From Frankiales bacterium (lineage in GTDB: Bacteria > Actinomycetota > Actinomycetes > Mycobacteriales > SCTD01): a stretch of DNA of 47,092 bases. This document shows, one piece after another, positions 19,961-28,337 of the stretch. The position numbers and the translations under genes were made by a program. The notes under the pieces were generated by a model. That model made no database searches. It was not told where the DNA came from and worked only from the letters and a program-made list of their open reading frames with translations. Positions within the stretch are counted from its first letter, which is position 1. The number at the start of each line of letters is the position of its first letter. The stretch is taken from contig JAODNA010000116.1 in NCBI GenBank assembly GCA_025465135.1, forward strand, positions 1 through 47,092, in the 5' to 3' direction.

Positions 19961-20709
19961 GTGCGGAGTCGCTCGCGCAGCGCCGCCTGCTCGTCGGCCC
20001 CGAACCCCTGCTCGGACAGCCAGGCCGAGACCCCGCCGCGCTCGTCCATGCGGTCGAGGAAGTGGCGCATCGACAGGGCGTGCGGCCGCATGTCGTCGAC
20101 GGGCCGGCTCTTCATGTCCTCCGCGTAGGTCGGGGAGGCGACCAGGCGGTCGCGGATCGCATCGATGCGCTCGCCGGTCAGGGCGTAGTCGGCGACGACC
20201 TCGTCGCGGTGCACGCCGGCGACCACGAGCGCGAGCGCGACGACCACTCCGGTCCGGTCCTTGCCGGCGGCGCAGTGCACGACGACCGGACCGCTGCCGG
20301 TGTCGGTGATGACGCGCAGAGCCGCGACGACCTCCGACGGGGCCTGGTCGAGATAGGTCAGGTAGAAGTGCGAGAGGTCGCCCTGCTCTCGCTGCTCGTG
20401 CGGCACGATGCGGTCTGCGCTCGGACCCGAGACGTCCCAGGTGGGGATCAGGTCGAGGTTGACATGTCGGATGCCCTCGGCGACAAGCGGTCCCGGGCCC
20501 TCGAGGCGGACCTCGGTCGGCGTGCGGAGGTCGAGGACCGTGCACACGCCGTAGTCGTCGACGAGGCGGCGGACGTCCTTGTCGCTGAGGCCCTGCAGGT
20601 TGTCGCTGCGCAGGAGCACGCCCTGCGCCGTCGTACCGCCGTCATCGGTCGTCAGACCGCCGAGGTCACGGACGTTGACCGCTCCGTCGAGCTCGATCCA
20701 CCGATCCAC
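19957..20709 (-). CDS. Tyrosine/dual-specificity protein phosphatase family
   Basis: 250 residues of the Y_phosphatase3 type. Seen: NVRDLGG at 12-18, LRSDNLQGLSD, the LDLRTPTE motif at 59-66, and the P-loop HCAAGKDRTG with nucleophile C146 and R152. The Lys in the loop (CxxGKDR) resembles lipid or phosphoinositide-type phosphatases such as MptpB as well as protein phosphatases. Substrate unknown. GTG start, 3 bases after the upstream dehydrogenase stop; coupled to purK downstream. Why it sits inside a purine operon is unclear. Confidence 0.87.
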   Translation of the reverse strand: MDRWIELDGAVNVRDLGGLTTDDGGTTAQGVLLRSDNLQGLSDKDVRRLVDDYGVCTVLDLRTPTEVRLEGPGPLVAEGIRHVNLDLIPTWDVSGPSADRIVPHEQREQGDLSHFYLTYLDQAPSEVVAALRVITDTGSGPVVVHCAAGKDRTGVVVALALVVAGVHRDEVVADYALTGERIDAIRDRLVASPTYAEDMKSRPVDDMRPHALSMRHFLDRMDERGGVSAWLSEQGFGADEQAALRERLRT

Positions 20710-20712
20710 GTC

Positions 20713-21864
20713 TCAGAGACCAAGCTCGCGCGCGATGAGCATCTTCTGGACCTCGCTGGTGCCCTCGCCGATCTCGAGGATCTTCGAGTCGCGGTAGTGG
20801 CGTGCGACGGGGTACTCGTTCATGAAGCCGTAGCCGCCGTGGATCTGCGTCGCGTCGCGCGCGTTGTCCATCGCCGCGTTCGACGACACCAGCTTGGCGA
20901 TGGCGGCCTGCTTCTTGAAGGGCTGCCCGGCCAGCATCCGCGACGCGGCGTCGTAGTAGGTGCACCGGGCGACGTGCGCGCGGGCCTCCATCTCGGCGAT
21001 CTTGAACGCGATCGCCTGGTTCTGCCCGATCGGCCGGCCGAAGGCCTCGCGCTCCTTGGCGTACTTGACGCTCTCGTCGACGCAGCCCTGCGCCGCGCCG
21101 GTCGACAGGGCCGAGATGGCGACGCGTCCCTCGTCGAGGATGTGCAGGAAGTTGGCGTAGCCGCGACCGCGCTCCCCGAGCAGGTTGGCTTCGGGAACGC
21201 GTACGTCGTCGAAGGACAGCGGGTGGGTGTCGGAGGCGTTCCAGCCCACCTTGTTGTAGGACGGCTCGGCGGTGAAGCCAGGCGTCGGGACCGGCACGAG
21301 GATGCTCGAGATCTCCTTGCGGCCGTCGGGCTTGTCGCCGGTCACGGCGGTCACGGTGACCAGGCTGGTGATGTCGGTGCCCGAGTTGGTGATGAACGCC
21401 TTGGAGCCGTTGATGACCCACTCGCCGCCGGCGAGGCGGGCGGTCGTGCGCGTCGCCCCGGCATCACTGCCACCACCGGCCTCGGTCAGCCCGAAGGCGC
21501 CCAGGGCCTCACCGGCGCAGAGCGACGGCAGCCACTGCTGCTTCTGCTCCTCGGTCCCGAACCGGTAGACGGGCATCGCGCCCAGGGAGACGCCGGCCTC
21601 GAGGGTGATCGCGACCGACTGGTCGACCCGGCCGAGCTCCTCCAGGGCGAGGCAGAGGGCGAAGTAGTCGCCGCCCATCCCGCCGTACTCCTCCGGGAAG
21701 GGCAGGCCGAACAGCCCCATCTGGCCCATCTGCCGGACCACCGCGTAGGGGAACGTCTTGGTGGCGTCGTGGTGGGCGGCGACGGGGGCTACGACGTCGC
21801 GGGCAAACGCCTCGACCGTCTTGCGGAGCTGCTCCTGCTCCTCGGTCAGCCGGGTGTCGAGCAC
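20713..21864 (-). CDS. Acyl-CoA dehydrogenase
   Basis: 383 residues. FAD-dependent, with FGLTEAGGGSDAG about 120-132, FITNSGT, the EAFGRPIGQNQ motif, and IGEGTSEVQK near the C-terminus with E367 at the catalytic position of many members. GTG 21864 is preceded by GGAAGGAA, a strong ribosome site; a longer open frame reaching to 22428 is antisense to gtrA and rejected. It differs from the enzyme at 12965-14119. A carboxyltransferase beta subunit and HMG-CoA lyase nearby make a branched-chain acyl-CoA substrate possible. It heads the operon with the phosphatase, purK and purE. Confidence 0.93.
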   Translation of the reverse strand: MLDTRLTEEQEQLRKTVEAFARDVVAPVAAHHDATKTFPYAVVRQMGQMGLFGLPFPEEYGGMGGDYFALCLALEELGRVDQSVAITLEAGVSLGAMPVYRFGTEEQKQQWLPSLCAGEALGAFGLTEAGGGSDAGATRTTARLAGGEWVINGSKAFITNSGTDITSLVTVTAVTGDKPDGRKEISSILVPVPTPGFTAEPSYNKVGWNASDTHPLSFDDVRVPEANLLGERGRGYANFLHILDEGRVAISALSTGAAQGCVDESVKYAKEREAFGRPIGQNQAIAFKIAEMEARAHVARCTYYDAASRMLAGQPFKKQAAIAKLVSSNAAMDNARDATQIHGGYGFMNEYPVARHYRDSKILEIGEGTSEVQKMLIARELGL

Positions 21865-21909
21865 GTCGTTCCTTCCGGTGGGTGTCAGGTAGATGATCCC
21901 ACGCGCCGG

Positions 21910-21915
21910 TAGGCT
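21910..21915 (+). promoter_or_regulatory. -10 box of the GtrA family gene (decides its start)
   Basis: TAGGCT ends 6 bases before ATG 21922 but only 3 before the alternative GTG 21919. The spacing seen at other leaderless starts therefore favours the ATG. Confidence 0.55.
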
Positions 21916-21921
21916 GATGTG

Positions 21922-22458
21922 ATGCTGCGGTCCCTGGAAGCCCGGTTGCGGGCTGCCTTCCACGAGCTGGCCAAGTTCGGGACGGTCGGGGCGCTCGCGT
22001 TCGTCGTCGACGTCTCCCTGTTCAACATCTCGCTGCATGTCGCCCCGCACAAGCCGCTCACCGCCAAGGTGATCTCGACGGTGGTCGCCGCAAGCGTCGC
22101 CTTCGTCCTCAACCGGGCCTGGTCCTTCCGGCACCGCCAGCGCGGCAACGTCCACCGTGAGTACGCCCTGTTCTTCGTCCTCAACGGCATCGGTCTCGCA
22201 CTGGCCCTGGGCTGCTTGGGCTTCTCCCACTACGTGCTCGGCCTGCACAGCAAGCTCGCCGACAACATCTCGGCCAACGGCTTCGGCCTCGTCCTCGGCA
22301 CGCTCTTCCGCTTCTGGTCCTACCGCCGCTACATCTGGCTGGCTCCCGACGCGGTCGAGGCGGCCGCCGACGACGGCGACGCTGCGGCCGTTGCCGTCCT
22401 CGAGGACGTCGCAGACGGGACCATCCACGCGCCCGCGGAGGCGGTCACACCGGCGTGA
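21922..22458 (+). CDS. GtrA family membrane protein
   Basis: 178 residues with four predicted membrane helices (about 18-38, 45-65, 83-103, 113-135). GtrA-type proteins are thought to flip polyprenyl-linked sugars across the membrane for surface glycan decoration. Seen: the family pattern FGTVGALAFVVDVSLFN, and NRAWSFRHR after helix 2, then FRFWSYRRYIW after helix 4. An acidic Ala-rich tail of about 35 residues follows. Start chosen by promoter spacing (GTG 21919 is the alternative). It lies between and opposite to two acyl-CoA genes; its partner glycosyltransferase is not adjacent. Confidence 0.9.
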   Translation: MLRSLEARLRAAFHELAKFGTVGALAFVVDVSLFNISLHVAPHKPLTAKVISTVVAASVAFVLNRAWSFRHRQRGNVHREYALFFVLNGIGLALALGCLGFSHYVLGLHSKLADNISANGFGLVLGTLFRFWSYRRYIWLAPDAVEAAADDGDAAAVAVLEDVADGTIHAPAEAVTPA

Positions 22459-23995
22459 TGCCGTGCCGGCGCCGGGAGAACGACCTGTCCTTGTCGCGGA
22501 GCACCGCGTAACGGCGGATCAGCTCCGCGCGCAGGTCCTCCGGCTCCACGATCCCGTCGATGACCAGCTCTGAGGCGAGCCGTACGACGTCGATGTCCAC
22601 CTCGTACTCCTCGCGCTTCTGCGCGACGAACGCCTCCCGCTCGCCTTCCGGGAGCTGGGCGATCTTGTTGGCGTAGACGGCGTTGACGGCGGCCTCCGCG
22701 CCCATGACGGCGATCTTCGCGGTCGGCAGTGCCAGGCAGGCGTCGGGCTCGAAGCCCGGGCCGGCCATGGCGTAGAGGCCGGCGCCGTAGGCCTTGCGCA
22801 CGATCACGCTGATCTTCGGGACGGTTGCCTCGCAGATCGCGGTGATCATCTTCGCACCGTGCCGGATGATGCCTTGCTTCTCGACGACGGAGCCGACCAT
22901 GAAGCCGGGTACGTCGGAGAGGAAGAGCAACGGGATGTTGAACGCGTCGCAGGTCTGCACGAACCTCGCGGCCTTGTCGGCGGTGTCGACGAAGAGAACA
23001 CCGCCCTTGAACATCGGGTTGTTGCCGAGCACGCCGACGACCTGGCCGTCGATGCGCCCGTAGCCGATCGTCAGCTCCTTCGCCCAGAGCGCGTGCACCT
23101 CGAGCCACGAGCCGTCGTCGACGATGCCGCTGATGTAGCGGCGCATGTCGAACGCCTGCCGCTCACTGGCCGGCACCAGCGCTCGCAGGTCGACGTCCTT
23201 CGGGGGCGAGGGGAAGACCGCCGGCGGCTGCTGCTTCCAGTTTCCCGGGAAGAACGACAGGTAGCGCCGCACGGTCGCGATGGCCTCCTGCTCGGTCTTC
23301 GCGAGGAAGTGCCCGACACCGGACTCCTTGCAGTGGACTGCAGCGCCGCCCATGGCTTCGAGGGTGGTCTTCTCGCCGGTGACCATCTCGACCATGCGGT
23401 CCGAGCCGAGGTACATCGACGCATTGCCCTCGACCATGATCACGACGTCGCAGAAGGCCGGGATGTAGGCCCCGCCCGCGGCCGACGGCCCGAACAGCGC
23501 GCACACCTGCGGGATCGCGCCGCTCGCCCGCACCTGCGTGTGGAAGATCTTGCCTGCACCGCGCCGGCCGGGGAAGAGGTCGACCTGATCGGTGATCCGC
23601 GCGCCGGCCGAGTCGACGAGCCACACCATCGGGATGCCGAGGCGGTACGCCGTCTCGATGATGCGGATGATCTTCTCGACGGTGCGCGCTCCCCACGAGC
23701 CGGCCTTGACCGTCGAGTCGTTGGCCATGACGCACACCGGCCGGCCGTCGACCGTCGCCGTACCGGTCACGACGCCGTCTGCGGGAAGGTCGCCGGCGAG
23801 GACGTTGGCGTAGAGCCCGTCCTCGACGAAGGAGTCCTTGTCGACCAGCAGCGCCACCCGCTCGCGCGCGAACAGCTTGCCCTTGGCGGCGTTGGCCGCG
23901 TGGTACTTGTCGGCGCCACCCTGCTCGACCGTCGCGCGCAGATCCGCGAGGTGCTGATGGCCGGGCTCGTGCTGGAGGTCGGGAGGAGTCGTCAC
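22445..23995 (-). CDS. Acyl-CoA carboxylase, carboxyltransferase beta subunit (orphan copy)
   Basis: 516 residues. It moves the carboxyl group from carboxybiotin to an acyl-CoA. Two crotonase-like halves are visible: the N-terminal one with VDSAGARITDQVDLFPG and GPSAAGGAYIPAFCDVV, the C-terminal one with SDVPGFMVGS and KAYGAGLYAMAGPGF. Both oxyanion-hole Gly-rich loops are intact. GTG 23995 is used; the longer frame to 24175 is antisense to the MFS gene. No alpha subunit is adjacent, so it probably uses the alpha subunit encoded at 31796. Substrate unknown: propionyl- or 3-methylcrotonyl-CoA are candidates, the latter favoured by HMG-CoA lyase nearby. Confidence 0.92.
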   Translation of the reverse strand: MTTPPDLQHEPGHQHLADLRATVEQGGADKYHAANAAKGKLFARERVALLVDKDSFVEDGLYANVLAGDLPADGVVTGTATVDGRPVCVMANDSTVKAGSWGARTVEKIIRIIETAYRLGIPMVWLVDSAGARITDQVDLFPGRRGAGKIFHTQVRASGAIPQVCALFGPSAAGGAYIPAFCDVVIMVEGNASMYLGSDRMVEMVTGEKTTLEAMGGAAVHCKESGVGHFLAKTEQEAIATVRRYLSFFPGNWKQQPPAVFPSPPKDVDLRALVPASERQAFDMRRYISGIVDDGSWLEVHALWAKELTIGYGRIDGQVVGVLGNNPMFKGGVLFVDTADKAARFVQTCDAFNIPLLFLSDVPGFMVGSVVEKQGIIRHGAKMITAICEATVPKISVIVRKAYGAGLYAMAGPGFEPDACLALPTAKIAVMGAEAAVNAVYANKIAQLPEGEREAFVAQKREEYEVDIDVVRLASELVIDGIVEPEDLRAELIRRYAVLRDKDRSFSRRRHGITPV

Positions 23996-24065
23996 GACGG
24001 GCAAGCCTGCCACCCGGCTGGCTCGGCGCCGAGAACGGGGCGCTGGCTCGTGCTTGGCTGGCGCC

Positions 24066-25277
24066 ATGACCGTGCCCGCCCCCGCCGAGGTCGCGGTCGT
24101 CCCCTCCTGGTGGGGCGCCCGCGTCGGCGGCCTGCCGCGGACGTTCTGGGCCCTGTGGTCCGGAACCCTCGCCAACCGGCTCGGCTCGTTCGTCCTGCCC
24201 TTCCTCTCGCTGTTCCTGACCCGAGGCCGCGGCTACTCCGTGAGCGAAGCCGGCGCGGTCCTGACCGCCTTCGGTCTCGGGTCTGCGGTGAGCCAGCCGA
24301 TCGGGGGCATGCTCGCCGACCGGATCGGCCGCCGCCGCACGATGGTCGGCAGCCTCGCATCGTCCGCAGCGGCCCTGGTCGCGCTGGGTGCGTCCCACCA
24401 CCTGCCGGCGCTGTGCGTGACCGCGTTCGTCTTCGGGGTGACCTCCGAGATGTACCGGCCGGCGTCGAGCGCCTCGGTCGCGGATCTCGTTCCCCAGGAG
24501 CAGCGCGCCCGCGCGTTCGCGCTGTTGTTCTGGGCGCTCAACCTGGGCTTCGCGGTCGCGACGCTGCTCGGCGGCTACCTCGCCGACAAGGGCTACTGGC
24601 TGCTGTTCGGGGGCGACGCGGCGACCTCGCTGGTGTTCGCCGGTGTCGTGCTGCGCCTCGTCCCGGAGACGATGCCGCCACGGCGTGACTCCCCCGGGAG
24701 CTTCGGCGCCGTCGTGAGGGATCGGCTGATGCTCGCGCTCGTCCTGAGCGTCATCCTCGAGGCCGTCGCTTACATGCAGGCCTTCTACACCCTGCCGCTC
24801 GCCGTCGTGCATGACGGACTCGGCACCGGCGGCTACGGCATCGTCATCGCGCTGAACGGCGTGCTGATCGTTGCGCTGCAGCCGCTCCTGCTCGGCGCGC
24901 TCGGCCGGCGCAGCCGTGGACCGCTGCTGCTGACCTCCGGCGTCGTCATCGGCGTCGGCCTCTGGCTCACGTCCTTCGCCGACACGGTGCCGATGCACAT
25001 GCTCGCGGTGGGAGTCTGGACGATCGGCGAGATCCTCGGCGCCGGGCAGCTCGGCGCCCTCGTGGCCAGCATCGCGCCGCCACACCTGCGCGGCCGCTAC
25101 ATGGGACTGTTCGGGATGTCGTACGGCGTCTCCGCGTTCCTCGCGCCCGGGCTCGGCACCCAGGTGCTCGCACACCTCGGCGAGAACGCGCTGTGGCGCG
25201 GGTGCCTCGTCCTGGCCTGCACCTCCGGTGTCGTCATGCTGCTCGTGTCCCATGCCGCTGACCGGCGCACGTCATGA
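24066..25277 (+). CDS. MFS transporter
   Basis: 403 residues with about 12 membrane helices in two halves. Seen: the major facilitator motif GMLADRIGRRR between helices 2 and 3 and a related GALGRRSRG at the equivalent place in the second half. It resembles drug/efflux members (DHA1 type), but substrate is unknown. ATG 24066 is chosen; TTGGCT lies 6 bases upstream, one change from the local -10 consensus. The next gene overlaps its stop by 4 bases, so they form an operon. Confidence 0.9.
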   Translation: MTVPAPAEVAVVPSWWGARVGGLPRTFWALWSGTLANRLGSFVLPFLSLFLTRGRGYSVSEAGAVLTAFGLGSAVSQPIGGMLADRIGRRRTMVGSLASSAAALVALGASHHLPALCVTAFVFGVTSEMYRPASSASVADLVPQEQRARAFALLFWALNLGFAVATLLGGYLADKGYWLLFGGDAATSLVFAGVVLRLVPETMPPRRDSPGSFGAVVRDRLMLALVLSVILEAVAYMQAFYTLPLAVVHDGLGTGGYGIVIALNGVLIVALQPLLLGALGRRSRGPLLLTSGVVIGVGLWLTSFADTVPMHMLAVGVWTIGEILGAGQLGALVASIAPPHLRGRYMGLFGMSYGVSAFLAPGLGTQVLAHLGENALWRGCLVLACTSGVVMLLVSHAADRRTS

Positions 25278-25948
25278 CGGACTACCTGGCGCACCTGCGT
25301 GCCGACTGCGACGCCGTGCTCGCCGTGCTGGCGCGCAGCGACGCCACCGAGCCGGTCGCGGCATGCCCCGGCTGGACGGTCGGCGACCTCGTCCTGCACC
25401 TCGGCAGCGTCCACCGATGGGCGACGCAGATCGTCCGGACCGGCGAGGCGCAGCGCGAGGCAGACCATGACGTGGAGGAGCTCGCGCCCTGGTTCGCGGA
25501 AGGGGCGGACGCGCTGATCGACACGCTGGGCGCCGCCGACCCGGCCGCTGCGTGCTGGTCCTTCACACGGGACCGGACCGTCGCCTTCTGGCTGCGGCGA
25601 CAGGCGCTCGAGACCGTGGTGCACCGGTGGGATGCCGACCGAGCCGTCGGCGAGCCGGGTCCCATCGCCCCCCTGCTCGCGGCGGACGGAGTCGGGGAGG
25701 TCGTCATGCTGATGACCCCACGGCAGATCGCCTTGGAGCGGATCCCGCCGCTTCCGGCGACTGTGCTGCTGCATGCCACGGACACCGGCCACGACTGGCG
25801 GCTCGGTGACGGACGGCCGAGCGCCGGCGTCGAGGCGACCGCCGAGTCGCTGTTGCTGCTGCTGTGGCACCGCATCGAGCCACGAGACCCGCGGGTCCGC
25901 CTCAGCGGCGACGCCGCCGACGTCCTCCGGCTCGCCCTGACGCCCTGA
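25274..25948 (+). CDS. Maleylpyruvate isomerase family mycothiol-dependent enzyme
   Basis: 224 residues. N-terminal DinB-like four-helix domain (about 1-140) with HLGSVHRW and VVHRWDAD, which contain the His and acidic metal ligands of the mycothiol-dependent MDMPI family, followed by the small C-terminal MDMPI_C domain. Such enzymes use mycothiol to modify or detoxify electrophiles; the exact reaction is unknown. ATG 25274 overlaps the MFS stop (ATGA), suggesting a joint job such as conjugation followed by export. Supports an actinobacterial, mycothiol-making host. Confidence 0.85.
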   Translation: MTDYLAHLRADCDAVLAVLARSDATEPVAACPGWTVGDLVLHLGSVHRWATQIVRTGEAQREADHDVEELAPWFAEGADALIDTLGAADPAAACWSFTRDRTVAFWLRRQALETVVHRWDADRAVGEPGPIAPLLAADGVGEVVMLMTPRQIALERIPPLPATVLLHATDTGHDWRLGDGRPSAGVEATAESLLLLLWHRIEPRDPRVRLSGDAADVLRLALTP

Positions 25949-25949
25949 T

Positions 25950-26435
25950 CTAGCGGGCGATCGCGGCGTCGATGGCCGCGAGGAGCTCGGGGTCGTCGGG
26001 CTCGACCTGGGGGCTGAAGCGGCCGATGACCTTGCCGTCGCGCGAGAGCAGCCACTTCTCGAAGTTCCAGCGGACGTCGCCGGCATGACCGCCGGCGTCG
26101 GCGTGGGTGGTCAGCTCGTCGAACAGCGGGTGCCGGTCGGAGCCGTTGACGTCGGCCTTCGCCAGCATCGGGAACGTCACGCCGTACGTCGTGGAGCAGA
26201 ACTCCTCGATCTCCTCGGCCGTCCCCGGCTCCTGGGCGCCGAACTGGTTCGAGGGCACCCCGAGGACGGTGAGGCCCTTCTTGTCCTCGTGCAGCTTCTC
26301 GAGCCCGGCGTACTGAGGTGTGAGGCCGCACTTCGACGCGACGTTGACGACGAGAGCGACGCGACCGGCGGTCAGCGCGCCGAGGGTCGTCTTCTCGCCC
26401 TGGAGGGTCTCGACCTCGAGGTCGGGGAGGGACAT
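25950..26435 (-). CDS. Glutathione peroxidase family, thioredoxin-type
   Basis: 161 residues, a cytosolic thiol peroxidase. Peroxidatic C36 in NVASKCGLT, Q64-containing SNQFG, and W123-N124 in WNFEKW complete the catalytic tetrad. A second cysteine, C80 in IEEFC, is where the resolving cysteine sits in thioredoxin-dependent members (as in yeast Gpx3), so electrons probably come from thioredoxin rather than glutathione, which fits a mycothiol organism. AAGGAGAA precedes the ATG. It lies 11 bases downstream of HMG-CoA lyase on the same strand. Confidence 0.93.
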   Translation of the reverse strand: MSLPDLEVETLQGEKTTLGALTAGRVALVVNVASKCGLTPQYAGLEKLHEDKKGLTVLGVPSNQFGAQEPGTAEEIEEFCSTTYGVTFPMLAKADVNGSDRHPLFDELTTHADAGGHAGDVRWNFEKWLLSRDGKVIGRFSPQVEPDDPELLAAIDAAIAR

Positions 26436-26446
26436 GGGGGTTCTCC

Positions 26447-27364
26447 TTAGGTCAGTGGGGTGAGCCGGGTGCGCGGACCAGCCCGCAGCACCTGGGACGG
26501 GAGGGTGCGGCCGACGAGCCGCTCGGCCTCGCGGGCCGCGTCGAGCATCGCGTCGAGGTCGACACCAGTGTCCACACCCATGTCCTCGACCATGTGCACG
26601 AGGTCCTCGGTGCAGACGTTGCCCGTCGCGCCGGGGGCGTAGGGGCAGCCGCCGAGGCCGCCGACCGAGGCGTCGTAGTCGACAACGCCGAGCTGCAGTG
26701 CGGCGAGGACGTTGGCCAGACCGGTGCCGCGCGTGTTGTGGAAGTGCAGGTTGAGCCCGGCATCGGGGAACCGCATCCGCGTCTCCCCGACGAGCTGGGT
26801 GACGCGGGAGGGGGTGGCCATGCCCGTCGTGTCGCCGTACGAGATGCCGTCGGCGCCGTCGGCCATGGCCCGTCCCGCGACGTCGAGCACCCGCGAGACC
26901 GGCACCTCTCCTTCATAGGGACAGCCGAAGGCCGTCGACACGATGACCTGGCAGGTGGCGCCCGCCGCGTGTGCCGCCTGCAGGAGCTCGGAGATGTCGT
27001 CGAGAGACTCGGCCGTGCTGCGGTTGACGTTCTTGCGGTTGTGGGTGTCGCTCGCCGACACCACGACCTCGATCTCCCGGAAGCCGACCTCGAGCGCGCG
27101 CTGGGCGCCGCGCAGGTTGGGGACGAGAGCCGAGTAGCGCACGGACGCGGACTTGTCGACGGCCGACCAGACCTCTGCCGCGTCGGCCATCGACGGGATC
27201 GCCTTCGGGTGGACGAACGACACGGCCTCGATGCGTCCGACCCCGGTGCGTGACAGCGCGTCGATCAGCGCCACCTTCGACTCGGTCGGCACCGGCGCCT
27301 CGTTCTGCAGGCCGTCACGGGGCCCGACCTCGCGCAGGCTGATCCGCTGGGGCAGGTCGCTCAT
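26447..27364 (-). CDS. Hydroxymethylglutaryl-CoA lyase
   Basis: 305 residues. Splits HMG-CoA into acetoacetate and acetyl-CoA, the last step of leucine breakdown. A TIM-barrel aldolase of the HMGL-like family: REVGPRDGLQNE at 11-22 with catalytic R16 and metal ligand D17, metal ligands H207 and H209 in LHFHNTRG, and the signature GGLGGCPYAPGATGN with catalytic C240. A TAGCCT box ends 6 bases before the ATG, so the transcript is probably leaderless; it is likely co-transcribed with the peroxidase downstream. Confidence 0.95.
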   Translation of the reverse strand: MSDLPQRISLREVGPRDGLQNEAPVPTESKVALIDALSRTGVGRIEAVSFVHPKAIPSMADAAEVWSAVDKSASVRYSALVPNLRGAQRALEVGFREIEVVVSASDTHNRKNVNRSTAESLDDISELLQAAHAAGATCQVIVSTAFGCPYEGEVPVSRVLDVAGRAMADGADGISYGDTTGMATPSRVTQLVGETRMRFPDAGLNLHFHNTRGTGLANVLAALQLGVVDYDASVGGLGGCPYAPGATGNVCTEDLVHMVEDMGVDTGVDLDAMLDAAREAERLVGRTLPSQVLRAGPRTRLTPLT

Positions 27365-27370
27365 GGGGTC

Positions 27371-27376
27371 AGGCTA
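27371..27376 (-). promoter_or_regulatory. -10 box of the HMG-CoA lyase gene (leaderless)
   Basis: TAGCCT on the minus strand ends exactly 6 bases before the ATG at 27364. Confidence 0.6.
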
Positions 27377-28315
27377 TGTCGCGTGCCGGAGCACGTGGGG
27401 GCGCAGGGCGCGGTAGCCGCGCACCGACCGGTGCTTGAGCGGCACGAGCTCGTACGACGCGTCCTCCCGGAGGGCGTCGGCAGCCTGCAGGTCGACGAGC
27501 ACGCTGCTCGGGCGCGCTTCTGCGGTGAGGCGGCTCGCGAGGTTGACCGGCTCCCCGTAGATGTCACCGAGGCGGTCGAGGACCGGGCCCAGGGCGAGCC
27601 CGGCTCGGACCTCGGGCAGGCGCTGGTCCTGGGCGTGCGCCGCCACGGTCGCGAGCGCCACCTCCGCCGCGCCGCAGATGTCGTCGGTCACGAACAGCAC
27701 CTCGTCGCCGAGCATCTTGATGACCCGGCCGCCGAACGCGGTGACCCGCAGCGACGTCTCGCGCTCGAATTGCTCGAGCAGGGCGGCAAGGTCCCTGGCG
27801 TCGGACTCGCGACTGGTCTGGGTGAACCCGACGAGGTCCACGAAGCCGACGGCCAGCACCGGATGCCCGCCCCCGAGGAGCGAGGCGAACGACCGCTCGG
27901 TCGCGGCCGCGAACTGGCGCCGCCAGACATGGACCATCAAGCGCTCGAGCCCGGGCAGCACGTCCTGCGCCGCCGCCTCGGCCTGCTCGTGCGCCTGCTC
28001 GGGCGTGAGGTCGGCAGCCCGCCCCTTGAAGACCCCTACCTGAGCCTCGGCCAGACGCGCGAGCCCCTGGCCCATCGCGCGGGCGAGGACGAGGAGCGTG
28101 TCGGTGTCCACGACGCCGCTGTCGCGCAGGGCGACTGCCGTCCGGAGGGCATCGACGTCGAGCTCGGTGAAGGCGACCTCGTCCGGCGGCACCTGCGGGA
28201 AGCCCATCGCCGCCCAGATGCCCTCGGCCTCCGCGAGCTCGACGCCGGCGCGGGAGACGACCTCGTCGCGGGTCAGGGTGCACGGGGCACCGAGCAACGC
28301 CTGCTCAAGGTCCAC
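27374..28315 (-). CDS. Adenylate cyclase, class III, Rv1264-like
   Basis: 313 residues from GTG 28315. The N-terminal half (about 1-145) is an all-helical domain like the regulatory domain of the pH-sensing mycobacterial cyclase Rv1264. The C-terminal half is a class III cyclase domain: VGFVDLVGFTQ with metal ligand D160, KMLGDEVLF with substrate Lys K200 and second metal ligand D204, and PVNLASR with transition-state residues N258 and R262. A homodimer making cAMP is expected. TACGCT lies exactly 6 bases before GTG 28315, which decides this start over ATG 28339. Its stop lies 9 bases upstream of the HMG-CoA lyase ATG; the lyase's own -10 box overlaps the cyclase stop codon. Confidence 0.9.
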   Translation of the reverse strand: MDLEQALLGAPCTLTRDEVVSRAGVELAEAEGIWAAMGFPQVPPDEVAFTELDVDALRTAVALRDSGVVDTDTLLVLARAMGQGLARLAEAQVGVFKGRAADLTPEQAHEQAEAAAQDVLPGLERLMVHVWRRQFAAATERSFASLLGGGHPVLAVGFVDLVGFTQTSRESDARDLAALLEQFERETSLRVTAFGGRVIKMLGDEVLFVTDDICGAAEVALATVAAHAQDQRLPEVRAGLALGPVLDRLGDIYGEPVNLASRLTAEARPSSVLVDLQAADALREDASYELVPLKHRSVRGYRALRPHVLRHAT

Positions 28316-28321
28316 ACCACG

Positions 28322-28331
28322 AGCGTACGGT
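28322..28331. promoter_or_regulatory. Overlapping divergent -10 boxes sharing a central TA
   Basis: AGCGTACGGT holds two -10 hexamers on opposite strands: TACGCT (minus strand, 28327-28322) for adenylate cyclase and TACGGT (plus strand, 28326-28331) for the small membrane protein. Each ends exactly 6 bases from its own start codon. The start codons are separated by only 22 bases. Confidence 0.6.
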
Positions 28332-28337
28332 CGAGGC

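Noticed and set aside
22859-24688. 609-residue plus-strand open frame across the orphan beta subunit and into the MFS gene
   Set aside because: Covers two real genes in the wrong frame and strand; no domain seen.
25950-26435. Reading the peroxidase as a true glutathione-dependent enzyme
   Set aside because: A resolving-type Cys (C80) and the mycothiol setting favour thioredoxin as electron donor.
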